This document shows positions 15,574 through 23,372 of a stretch of DNA of 27,573 nt, in pieces (position 1 is the stretch's first letter; every line of letters starts with the position of its first letter). Below the pieces are notes generated by a model that had not been told where the DNA came from, made no database searches, and saw nothing but the letters and a program-made list of their open reading frames with translations. Origin of the DNA: Burkholderia sp. (GTDB taxonomy: Bacteria; Pseudomonadota; Gammaproteobacteria; Burkholderiales; Burkholderiaceae); assembly GCA_030151225.1 (NCBI GenBank), contig JASLEG010000327.1:1-27573 (forward strand). Direction: 5' to 3'. The position numbers and the translations under genes were made by a program.

Positions 15574-16916
15574 GCGGCCCGAAAGTCGTGCGTATCGTGA
15601 CGCGCGAGGAAATGATCGCGATCTGCGAGGGACATCTGCTGCGCCTCGATCAAGCCATTGCATCCTGGATAGCGGAGGGGCACAGGCTCGGCGTGCTGGC
15701 CGACGAAGAACGTGCCGCGACGGTGGCGCGCCGCGAAGCCTTGGCGGCGCTGATTGCCACCGATGCGTTCATGGAACTGCAAAAGAAGGTGCCCGAAGAA
15801 ATTGCCTTCCTGAAAGCCGACATGTCACGGCGTCAGCAGCTTGCTGCGGAAAGCGCCGCGATGGCGGAAAAGCGTCGACGGCAAGGCAGGCACGGTGCGG
15901 CCACCTTGCTCGACGCCCTCGATGCGAAAGGCGTCGACATTGCGGTCGAGTTGCGAGATCGGCTCGAGCAGGTGCGCTCGGGGGCCGAGTGCCGGGATGT
16001 CGATGCGATATTGGCGCGTGGTTTTTCATTGCTGCAGCCGAAAATGGAGCGAGTGCTCAGTGCCGATCAGCGCGAACTGGCCAATCGCCTGATGCAGAAA
16101 GACATGCCAGCGGATCTCGAAGCCTGGAAAGCCACGCGATTTTCGGCGCTTCGGGATCCGGCGCTCGATCGTCTCGATCGACGGATCGGCGAGGCGCGGG
16201 TATTTCTGCCCGAGTCCGAGGTCGAGCGCTTTGCTTCCAGGCTCGACGGACTTGAAAGAGAACGTGACGACGCTCGCTGGAGCCTGCTGCTGGACAGCCT
16301 GATACTCGACGTGGCCGCGGCAGTCGAGTTTGCGCGTACGCAGCGCGCGAACGTCGCCGAATTGCGGGAACTCGTCGAGGAGATTCGTGCATGCGGCGTG
16401 GCCGAATCCGCCGAGTTCATCGAGCGCGCTCGAGCGTGTGACGAGCTTGCGCCATCAGACGCGGTAACCGATCTGATTAGCGACGGCCAGGCGCTGATCG
16501 CGCGAGCCAGGCAGCAACAAGCGGCGCAAGCCCGTCGTCAGGCCATCCTGAGCGGTTTGGCGCGGCTCGGATACGAGGTCAACGAGGGCATGGAAACGGC
16601 ATGGGCAAGCGATGGTCGTGTCGTTGTCAAAAAGAGTGCCCTGCCGGGTTACGGGGTCGAAGTCGGCGGACAGGCCCAGGCCGGCCGCCTGCAGGTTCGG
16701 GCCGTTTCTCTCGACGCGAATCGCGACACGTCGCGTGACAAGGACGTGGAGACGATCTGGTGCGGCGAATTCGGGCGATTGCAGGCCTTGCTGGCGCAAC
16801 GCGGCGACGATCTGCTGATCGAGCGTGCGACGGGTGTGGGCGAGGTGCCACTCAAGGTCGTCGCGGACGTCGATTCCGGATCTGTCGCAGAGGCGTTGAA
16901 ACGAATGACGCGATGA
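15570..16916 (+). CDS. Coiled-coil protein of unknown family, last gene of the candidate defence operon
   Basis: A 448-aa cytoplasmic protein without signal peptide or membrane segment. The conserved-looking N-terminus MSGPKVVRIVTREE is followed by long charged helices (~15-110 and 150-330, rich in Glu/Arg/Ala/Leu heptads). A compact beta-rich C-terminal part from ~331 (LGYEVNEGMETAWASDGRVV) ends at 448. I do not recognise a family and see no catalytic motif. It may be a scaffold or sensor for the helicase protein; this is inferred only from linkage. GGGAGGTG lies 5 nt before the ATG at 15570, the best ribosome site in the operon, and the ATG overlaps the stop of the helicase gene. It ends 7 bp before the stop of the convergent gene. 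Confidence 0.8.
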   Translation: MSGPKVVRIVTREEMIAICEGHLLRLDQAIASWIAEGHRLGVLADEERAATVARREALAALIATDAFMELQKKVPEEIAFLKADMSRRQQLAAESAAMAEKRRRQGRHGAATLLDALDAKGVDIAVELRDRLEQVRSGAECRDVDAILARGFSLLQPKMERVLSADQRELANRLMQKDMPADLEAWKATRFSALRDPALDRLDRRIGEARVFLPESEVERFASRLDGLERERDDARWSLLLDSLILDVAAAVEFARTQRANVAELRELVEEIRACGVAESAEFIERARACDELAPSDAVTDLISDGQALIARARQQQAAQARRQAILSGLARLGYEVNEGMETAWASDGRVVVKKSALPGYGVEVGGQAQAGRLQVRAVSLDANRDTSRDKDVETIWCGEFGRLQALLAQRGDDLLIERATGVGEVPLKVVADVDSGSVAEALKRMTR

Positions 16917-16923
16917 CGCCACG

Positions 16924-17676
16924 TCATTGGGTATCGGCCTGCGTTACCGGCTGGGAGCCCAGCGAGCCGGTGAACCGGCCGATACGTTCGCCATAGGCGT
17001 GTCGCAGGCAGTCCAGGTCACTGCCACATTGATGCCGCGTGGTAACCCAGGCTGCCTCGGATTGCGTGAGTGCGTCCTGATCTGCCGCGCGATTCAGGGC
17101 CGCGGTGTAGAGCTCGGAAAGCCGCCGATCCATCGCAGCCAGGCCAGGATCATGGCAAATTGTCGACTCGTCGCCATACGACGCTTTCGAACAATCGAAA
17201 CTCGTTGGAAAGATCGGCGTGGAAGGCGATACCTCGGGCGGTGAAGCAAGTTCGTCGGTTTTGGGCGATGGGCTTTCCTGCGATGCGGTTTCGATACCGG
17301 CCGAACGCGTAGATGGTTGCGGCGGGACCGGCAGGTGGAGATTGCTGGCAGACGCCGTCGTGTCCGGCGAGGTGTTGGTCGCGTCCTGAGCGGGCACCGG
17401 CCTGCTGTCTTGATCGGTGGCATCTTGAACCGCTGTCGTTCGCGCGGGCGCGAGGTCGGAATCAAGAAAGTGATTGAGGGCGAGGCCGAACACGAATATG
17501 CCGATGCCGCAAAGCAGAATCTTGCCGGATCGACCAAAATTCCTGAGGTCCGGTGCATTGTTCTTGTAGCCTGTCTTGAATCGGCGATCGACCTTGCGTG
17601 TGTCGACGAAGCCATTCATGCCGACCAGCGAAGCGACCACCCCGATTCCGATCAGGCCATGGGCGAGCGTTACCAT
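16924..17676 (-). CDS. Membrane-anchored LprI/DUF1311-domain protein
   Basis: A 250-aa protein. Two hydrophobic segments (~5-22 and ~53-70) flank a basic loop. Then comes a Pro/Ser/Thr/Asp-rich, probably extracytoplasmic linker (~72-158), and a C-terminal domain of ~80 residues with C162, C174, C217 and C223. That domain matches the LprI/DUF1311 pattern (C...ICHDPGLAAMDRRLSELY...SEAAWV..R..C....DCLRHAYGERI). LprI-type domains include a lysozyme inhibitor, but most are of unknown role; disulfides are expected in the periplasm. It is convergent with the accessory operon with only 7 bp between stops and lies on the same less-GC-rich DNA, so it probably belongs to the block. GGGGGAA precedes the ATG. 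Confidence 0.8.
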   Translation of the reverse strand: MVTLAHGLIGIGVVASLVGMNGFVDTRKVDRRFKTGYKNNAPDLRNFGRSGKILLCGIGIFVFGLALNHFLDSDLAPARTTAVQDATDQDSRPVPAQDATNTSPDTTASASNLHLPVPPQPSTRSAGIETASQESPSPKTDELASPPEVSPSTPIFPTSFDCSKASYGDESTICHDPGLAAMDRRLSELYTAALNRAADQDALTQSEAAWVTTRHQCGSDLDCLRHAYGERIGRFTGSLGSQPVTQADTQ

Positions 17677-17772
17677 TTGATTCCCCCGAAGCAGACAATT
17701 GATGTCGTTGTTTTTTGTGTTGCTGGTCGACGACTATACTTTGATTGTCGCTGGCCGGGGTGCCGATTCAGA

Positions 17773-19058
17773 TCACGCGACCCTCGCCACCTCCCCCAAC
17801 TCCCCTGCCACCTGCTCCAGCACCGCCCCCCACTGCGCGAACCGCTGCTGCCGATACAAACGCGCCGTCGGCTAGAACGCGCTGTCCTCGCGATCCTGCT
17901 GCCACACCCAATGCGGATTAGTATCGAGCAGCACCCAGCTGTTCTGCCCGAGCGCGCCGCTCAGGTGCGCGACCGACGTGCACACCGTGATCACCAGGTC
18001 GAGCGTGCCGACGAACGCGGCGGTGGCGTCGGCGCGCAGATACGGCAGCTCGGTGGCCAGCGAGCGCGCCTCGATGCCAAGCATCATCGGCTGGCTCATC
18101 AGCGGCAGCTCGTAGTCGAACGCGGGCAGGTCGCGAATCTCCGTGTGCGCATCGTAGAGGTCCACGTGCTCGCCGAGGCTGCGCTCGAGCAGCGCGCCCA
18201 TCTGCGGAAACGAATTCCACATGATGCGGCCGCCCTCGCGATGCACGCGCTCGGCCAGCATCGCACGTAGCGGCAGAACTGCAGCCGGTCGCCCGTCCCG
18301 TGCTCACCCCACACCAGCAAGGTCTTGCCCGCGAGCGACTGGCCGCGCCAGCGCTCGCCGGGCAGCGCCGGCAGCACGCCGCGCAACTCGCTCGCGCCGT
18401 GCCAGCGCAGCTCGTGGCCGGGCCACGCGGCCGCGAACTCGCCACGCACGAGCTGCAGCAGGGAGAGATTGAAGCGATACGAGGCCTCGTCCGGCGCGAG
18501 CGCGATCGCCTCGCGCACGTGATGTTCGGCGTCGCTCAGGTTGCCCACTTCCTTCAGCACCGCGTGCGCGTTGTCGTGGGCGAGCGGGTTGTCCGGCGAG
18601 AGCGACAGGCACGCGCGGCGGCGCGCAATGCGCCGTCTAGGTCGCCGCAGCGCAGGCGCAGGCTCACGGCATGGGTCCATGCGACGGGATCGTCGGGCGT
18701 GTCGTCGAGCGCGGCCTCGATCAGGTCGCGCGCGGCGGCGAGGCTGCCGCCTGCGTGACGCAGCGCCACCGCGAGGTTGTTCTTCAGCATCGGGATCGAC
18801 GGGTCGAGCGCGAGCGCGTGCCGATACGGCGTGACCGCGGCCGCGTGCAGGTTCGCGCGCTGCAGCAGGTAGCCGAAATTGAAGGCGACGGCCGCCGAGC
18901 CGGGGCGCTGCTGCCACAGCGTCTGCGCCATCTGCAGCGCACCGGTGGCGTTGCCGTGGTCGTGCAGCGTGGCGGTGGTGGCGATGACGATGTCGTCGTC
19001 GGCATGCAGGGCGGCTGGTGTCGACGACAACGTTAGGCAGACACGCCACCCCACTAAA
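17773..19058 (-). pseudogene. TPR-repeat / glycosyltransferase-like gene, inactivated by several lesions
   Basis: Coding-like minus-strand sequence continues through three frames. Frame one (~19058-18615) has TPR repeats (LHADDDIVIATTATLHDHGN ... AVTPYRHALALDPSIPMLKN). Frame two (~18615-18265) continues with SLSPDNPLAHDNAHAVLKEV to LLVWGEHGTGDRLQFCRYV. Frame three (~18261-17773) gives MLAERVHREGGRIMWNSFPQ to LDTNPHWVWQQDREDSAF. TAG at 17872-17874 then interrupts the frame, which reads on as PTARLYRQQRFAQW to a TGA at 17773. The join LRADATAAFVGTLDLVIT seems to lack a stretch normally present in this family. The lesions are therefore two frameshifts, one deletion and one nonsense codon. The N-terminal start is also lost near 19050. 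Confidence 0.85.
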
Positions 19059-19236
19059 TAGGACAAGACTGATTCGCGATGCGTCCAAGAACGAAAATGT
19101 GCGGCGCGAATATCGGGATACGGCCGGGAATAGGCCGAATGGCCAGACTTCGTGCACAGGTACCGCTTCGCGCGCTTTTCTCGGTAAGGTGATCGCAGGT
19201 TCGCTCGTCATCACCCACGCACCGCAGGAGCTCATC

Positions 19237-19560
19237 ATGGCCGAGACCGATTTTCACGCGCCGTCCCGTTTTCCCGATCGCACCGCCACCATCTGGGAGC
19301 ATTGCCGCAACGGCACCGACATCCCCGTGCCGATGATTCGCCTGTCCGGCATGTGGATCGAACAGGCAGGCTTCGAACCCGCGCATCGCATCCGCATCGA
19401 GGTGTCGCCGGGGCGCCTCGTCATCACGCCGATCGACGAGGCGGAGCTCGACCCCACCATCCACGGCGTGCCCACGCGGGTGGAGGAAACCGGCCTGCGC
19501 CGGCGCATCAAGCTGCCCGGCCGGCCAGGCGGCGTGAAAGCCCGCATGCGCCCGAAGTAG
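19237..19560 (+). CDS. symE: SymE-family toxin-like protein
   Basis: A 107-aa protein. The core PMIRLSGMWIEQAGFEPAHR followed by IRIEVSPGRLVI matches the SymE toxin domain (IRLSG.WL..AGF..G..v.v.v..G.LvI), an AbrB-like fold. In E. coli SymE is an SOS-induced RNA-cleaving or nucleoid-affecting toxin held back by the antisense RNA SymR. Here the tail is basic (GLRRRIKLPGRPGGVKARMR), suited to nucleic acid binding. The ATG at 19237 follows AGGAG by 6 nt; a GTG at 19018 in the same frame is unsupported. No clear LexA box was seen upstream. An antisense RNA cannot be judged by eye. Toxicity is inferred from the family only. Confidence 0.8.
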   Translation: MAETDFHAPSRFPDRTATIWEHCRNGTDIPVPMIRLSGMWIEQAGFEPAHRIRIEVSPGRLVITPIDEAELDPTIHGVPTRVEETGLRRRIKLPGRPGGVKARMRPK

Positions 19561-19632
19561 GTATGGCAATCCATGTCTCGACGGTGCACGCATTCATCGA
19601 CCGTAGTCGCCGACGCCTGCACCCCCTCGCCG

Positions 19633-20556
19633 CTACCGCTCCGGATCCAGCAGATTCGACCTGAAGTCGCACGCGCGCGCCGCGAGCCGCGCCACTGCCG
19701 CGCTCAGCGAATGGGTCTGCTCGGCGCGGTGCATGGCCAGGTAGCGGATCGGCGGCAGCGCGGGCGTGGTGGCGATCTCCACCAGCGCGCCGCGCTCGAG
19801 CGTGCGCGCTAGGCACGCCTTCGGCAGGTAGGTGATGCCGAGCCCCGATTGCGCGAGGCCGATCTGCGCGAGCAGGCTGCTGCTGGCCAGCGTCTTCTGC
19901 AGCGCCACGCCGTGCGCCTCGAGAAAGCGGCTGTACACGTGCCCGGTGCCCGACAGCCCGCCCTGCAGGATCAGCGGGAACTGCGCGAGCTCGGCCAGCG
20001 GAATCCGCCGCCGGCGCGGCGCGAGCCCCGGCGCGCACATCCATGCGTTGTCCACTTCCCCCACCGCCGTGCTCGCGAACGGCTCGTGCTCGTGCGTGCG
20101 CGGCACGATGATCACGTCCACGGTGGCCGCCGCCAGCCGCTCGCGCAGCGTGGCGTTCAGGTCCACCTCGGCCTCCACCGTCACCTTCGGATACTCGGCC
20201 TGGATCGCCGCGATCAGGCGCGGCAGCCAGGTCAGCGCGGTGAGCTCGGTCACGCCGATCCGGATCTGGCGCACCAGCGCCTCCTTCGAGCTGATCCGCT
20301 CCACCGCGCGATCGCGCTGCGCGAGCAGCTCGCAGGCGTGCTCGTACAGCGTCGAGCCATTTTCGGTGAGCCGCGCGCTGCGGTTCGCGCGGTCGAACAC
20401 GGCGATCTCGAAGCTGCGCTCGAGCTCCTGTATCCGCTTCGAGACGGCCGACTGCGTGGTGTTCAGGCGCGCCGCGGCCGCCTCGAACGAGCCGAGCTTG
20501 ACGATCCAGTACAGGGCTTCCATCTGCTTGAAGGTCAGCATGGCGCGCGAATTCAT
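19633..20556 (-). CDS. LysR-family transcriptional regulator
   Basis: A 307-aa LTTR. The N-terminal winged HTH (LTFKQMEALYWIVKLGSFEA ... AAARLNTTQSAVSKRIQELE) is followed by a substrate-binding domain from ~95. It is divergent from the symporter gene, the standard arrangement for a LysR activator and its target, and so it probably senses the transported amino or dicarboxylic acid or a breakdown product. Start: ATG at 20556; the ATG at 20541 (MLTFKQ) is an equally good N-terminus. Neither has a clear Shine-Dalgarno. An inverted repeat lies just upstream. Confidence 0.9.
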   Translation of the reverse strand: MNSRAMLTFKQMEALYWIVKLGSFEAAAARLNTTQSAVSKRIQELERSFEIAVFDRANRSARLTENGSTLYEHACELLAQRDRAVERISSKEALVRQIRIGVTELTALTWLPRLIAAIQAEYPKVTVEAEVDLNATLRERLAAATVDVIIVPRTHEHEPFASTAVGEVDNAWMCAPGLAPRRRRIPLAELAQFPLILQGGLSGTGHVYSRFLEAHGVALQKTLASSSLLAQIGLAQSGLGITYLPKACLARTLERGALVEIATTPALPPIRYLAMHRAEQTHSLSAAVARLAARACDFRSNLLDPER

Positions 20557-20561
20557 GAATT

Positions 20562-20595
20562 AAAGCGATAGTTTCTCATGTCAAAAAATCGCTTT
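20562..20595. promoter_or_regulatory. Inverted repeat between divergent lysR and symporter genes
   Basis: Perfect 8-bp arms AAAGCGAT (20562-20569) and ATCGCTTT (20588-20595) separated by 18 bp of AT-rich DNA, in the control region shared by the LysR gene and the transporter. It is a reasonable LysR binding region, although a classic T-N11-A box is not obvious. Confidence 0.45.
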
Positions 20596-20685
20596 TTTTA
20601 CGGATTTCGGCTGCTTATGTTCTGCGCATCGCGTGCTTCGCCGCACGCCTCCACTCAACCGCAGCGGCCCGCCTCTGGAGAGCGC

Positions 20686-22053
20686 ATGGACTCCGTCATG
20701 GAAAACCCTCAAGCCGAACCGACCGAACCCGGCCGTCGCGTCGAACCCGCCGTCGAATCTCCCCCCGCGCGCAAGCCGCGCCTGAGCATCGCCTGGCAGA
20801 TCCTGATCGGCCTGGTGATCGGCATCGCCGTGGGCGTGGTGCTGAACCGCTACCCCGAGCTGCGCACGCAGGCCATCGACGGCTTCCTGCAGCCGGCCGG
20901 CGACATCTTCATCCGCCTGATCAGGATGGTGGTGGTGCCGATCGTGTTCACCAGCATGGTGGTGGGCATCGCGGGCGTGGGCGACGCTCGCTCGCTCGGG
21001 CGCATCGGCGTGAAGACGCTCGTGTACTTCGAGATCGTCACCACCATCGCGATCGTGATGGGGCTGGTGCTGGGCAATCTGCTGCACCCGGGCAGCGGCA
21101 CCGATCTCTCGCAACTCGCGCACACCGACATCTCGCGCTTCCAGCAGACCACCCGCCAGACCCAGGGCCATCACGGCTTCATGGCGCTGCTGCTCGGCAT
21201 CGTGCCCGACAACATCGTGATGTCGATGGGCCGGGGCGACCTGCTGCCCGTGATCTTCTTCTCGGTGCTGTTCGGGCTGGGCCTGCAGACGGTGCCGGCG
21301 GAGGTGCGCCAGCCGGTGCTGGCCACCTTCAGGGGCATCGGCGACACCATGTTCAAGGTCACCGCGATGGTGATGCGCTATGCGCCGATCGGCGTGTGCG
21401 CGCTGATCGCGGTGACGGTGGCGAACTTCGGCTTCGGCTCGCTGCTGCCGCTGATCAAGCTGGTGGCCGTCACCTACCTGGCGATCGTGCTGTTCGCGGT
21501 GATCGTGCTGGGCGTGACCGCGCGGCTGTTCGGCTTCAGCATCTTCACGCTGCTGCGCGTGATCCGCGACGAGCTGATCATCGCCTTCTCCACCTGCAGC
21601 TCGGCCACGGTGCTGCCGCAGCTGATGAGGAAGATGGAGGATTTCGGCGTGCCCAGGCGCATCACCACCTTCGTGGTGCCCACCGGCTACACCTTCAATC
21701 TGGACGGCGCGTCGATCTATCTGGGCATCGGCACGCTGTTCGTGGCGCAGCTCTACCACGTGCATCTGGGCCTGCAGGAGCAGCTCGTGCTGGTGCTCAC
21801 GATGGTGGTCACCTCCAAGGGCGCGGCCGGCGTGCCGGGCTTCATGTTCGTGATCCTGCTCACCACGCTGGCCAGCGCCGGGCTGCCGCTCGAGGGGCTG
21901 GCCTTCATCGCCGGCGTGGATCGCATCATGGACATGGGCCGCACCGCGCTGAACGTGGTGGGCAACGCGCTGGCGCCGCTCGTGATCGCCAGGTGGGAGC
22001 GCTGCTACGACGCCGGGAAGGGCCGTGCCTACGTGGCGTCGCTCGACGCCTGA
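20686..22053 (+). CDS. Dicarboxylate/amino acid:cation symporter (DAACS, SLC1-like)
   Basis: A 455-aa inner-membrane protein of the GltP/DctA family, which imports glutamate, aspartate or C4-dicarboxylates with H+ or Na+. Signatures: IRMVVVPIVFTSMV, hairpin motif FSTCSSATVLPQLM, PTGYTFNLDGASIY, SKGAAGVPGF and DRIMDMGRTALNVVGN, with about eight TM helices and two re-entrant loops. The ATG at 20686 has GGAG 5 nt upstream and gives a normal N-terminus (short soluble Pro/Glu-rich stretch, then TM1); the open frame reaches back to 20578 without support. The class-V PLP enzyme gene follows after 35 bp, so the transported compound is probably its substrate. Confidence 0.93.
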   Translation: MDSVMENPQAEPTEPGRRVEPAVESPPARKPRLSIAWQILIGLVIGIAVGVVLNRYPELRTQAIDGFLQPAGDIFIRLIRMVVVPIVFTSMVVGIAGVGDARSLGRIGVKTLVYFEIVTTIAIVMGLVLGNLLHPGSGTDLSQLAHTDISRFQQTTRQTQGHHGFMALLLGIVPDNIVMSMGRGDLLPVIFFSVLFGLGLQTVPAEVRQPVLATFRGIGDTMFKVTAMVMRYAPIGVCALIAVTVANFGFGSLLPLIKLVAVTYLAIVLFAVIVLGVTARLFGFSIFTLLRVIRDELIIAFSTCSSATVLPQLMRKMEDFGVPRRITTFVVPTGYTFNLDGASIYLGIGTLFVAQLYHVHLGLQEQLVLVLTMVVTSKGAAGVPGFMFVILLTTLASAGLPLEGLAFIAGVDRIMDMGRTALNVVGNALAPLVIARWERCYDAGKGRAYVASLDA

Positions 22054-22088
22054 ACGGCCAACCGAATTCACACCGAGGACTCTTTCCG

Positions 22089-23372
22089 ATGAGCAGCAAC
22101 CCGGGACACCTGTTTTCCGATTCCCTCATGGCGCAGGTCAAGCAGCGCTTCCATCACGTCGATCACGACGTGGACGGCAGCACGCGCCTGTTCTTCGACA
22201 ACGCAGGCGGCTCGTTCCGCCTGAAGGCGGCCTCCGAGGCGTTCGCGCGCATCGACGCGCTGCCCGACTGCCCCGAGCGCATCCACGCGCGCGCGCTGTA
22301 CCTGCAGGACGTGCAGGCGCGCGGCGAGGCCGACATCCGCACCATGCTGAACGCGCAGGGCGGCAGCGTGTACCTGTCGCTGACGGCGTCCGCGGCGATG
22401 TTCGAGATGGTGCGCGCGGTGATGGAGAACGTGGCCGGCGGCAACGCGGTCACCACCATCCTCGAGCATCCGTCCTCGTTCGACGCGATGAAGCTGTACA
22501 GCGAGCGCACCGGCCGCGAGCTGCGCATCGCGCCGAGCAACCCCGAGACGGGCGGCGTGGACGCCGACGCGATCCTCGCGCTGATCGACGACGACACCGC
22601 GCTGCTGAGCGTGATGTACGCATCGAACATCTCGGGCGCGAAGTTCGACATCGAGGCGATCGTGGCGCGGGCCCGCGCGCGCAGGCCGGACCTGTTCATC
22701 ATCGTGGATGCCGTGCAGCACGCGCCGCATGCGCTGATCGACGTGCGCCGCACGCCGGTGGACGCGATCAACTTCGCGCCGTACAAGTTCTTCGGCTGTC
22801 GCGGCGCGGGCGTGGCCTGGCTGTCGGAGCGGCTCGCCACGCTGCCGCATCACCGGCTCGAGGCGAAGCAGGCCGGCGCGTGGGAGCTCGGCAGCCCCGC
22901 ACCCGCGCATTACGCGGTGGTGAGCAGCGTGTTCGACTACGTGAGCTGGCTCGGCGCGCAGTCGGGCGACGCGCAGGATCGCCGCGAGCGCTTCGCGCAG
23001 GGCATGCACGCGATCGAGCTGCACGAGCGCGCGCTGCTGGCGCTGCTGCTGGACGGCACGCCGGGGCAACGCGGGCTGCGCGCGCTCGACGGCGTGCGCG
23101 TGTTCTGGGATCACCCGGATTTCACGCGGCGCGACCTGATCGCCGGCATCGGCTTCGACGCGATCGAGCCGACCGCGGCCGTGCGCGAATACGCGAAGCG
23201 CGGCGTGATCGTGTACGAGCGGATCGGCACCAGCCTGTATTCGGGGCGCATGCTGCGCTCGTTCGGGCTGGAAGGGGCGGTGCGCGTGTCGCCGCTGCAT
23301 TGCCACGCGCCGGCCGACATCGCGCGCTTCCTCGCGGTGACGGAGGACATCGCGCGCGGCGTCGGCGGCTAG
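22089..23372 (+). CDS. Class-V aminotransferase-fold PLP enzyme
   Basis: A 427-aa fold-type I PLP enzyme of the aminotransferase class V / cysteine desulfurase-like superfamily. Visible features: N-terminal FFDNAGGS (35-42), phosphate-binding LTASAAMFEM (98-107), PLP-pyridine Asp207 with His211 (IIVDAVQH) and Schiff-base Lys233 (APYKFFG). No CsdA/IscS-type catalytic cysteine loop is apparent, so it need not be a desulfurase; lyase, epimerase or transaminase activity is possible. ATG 22089 is preceded by GAGGA at 9 nt. It sits 35 bp behind the symporter gene under likely LysR control, suggesting catabolism of an imported amino acid. Its stop overlaps the stop of the convergent TetR gene (CTAG). 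Confidence 0.88.
   Translation: MSSNPGHLFSDSLMAQVKQRFHHVDHDVDGSTRLFFDNAGGSFRLKAASEAFARIDALPDCPERIHARALYLQDVQARGEADIRTMLNAQGGSVYLSLTASAAMFEMVRAVMENVAGGNAVTTILEHPSSFDAMKLYSERTGRELRIAPSNPETGGVDADAILALIDDDTALLSVMYASNISGAKFDIEAIVARARARRPDLFIIVDAVQHAPHALIDVRRTPVDAINFAPYKFFGCRGAGVAWLSERLATLPHHRLEAKQAGAWELGSPAPAHYAVVSSVFDYVSWLGAQSGDAQDRRERFAQGMHAIELHERALLALLLDGTPGQRGLRALDGVRVFWDHPDFTRRDLIAGIGFDAIEPTAAVREYAKRGVIVYERIGTSLYSGRMLRSFGLEGAVRVSPLHCHAPADIARFLAVTEDIARGVGG

Noticed and set aside
21396..22088. N-terminal extension in the frame of the PLP enzyme
   Set aside because: It lies wholly inside the symporter gene and reads as low-complexity Arg/Ala-rich sequence; ATG 22089 has its own ribosome site.
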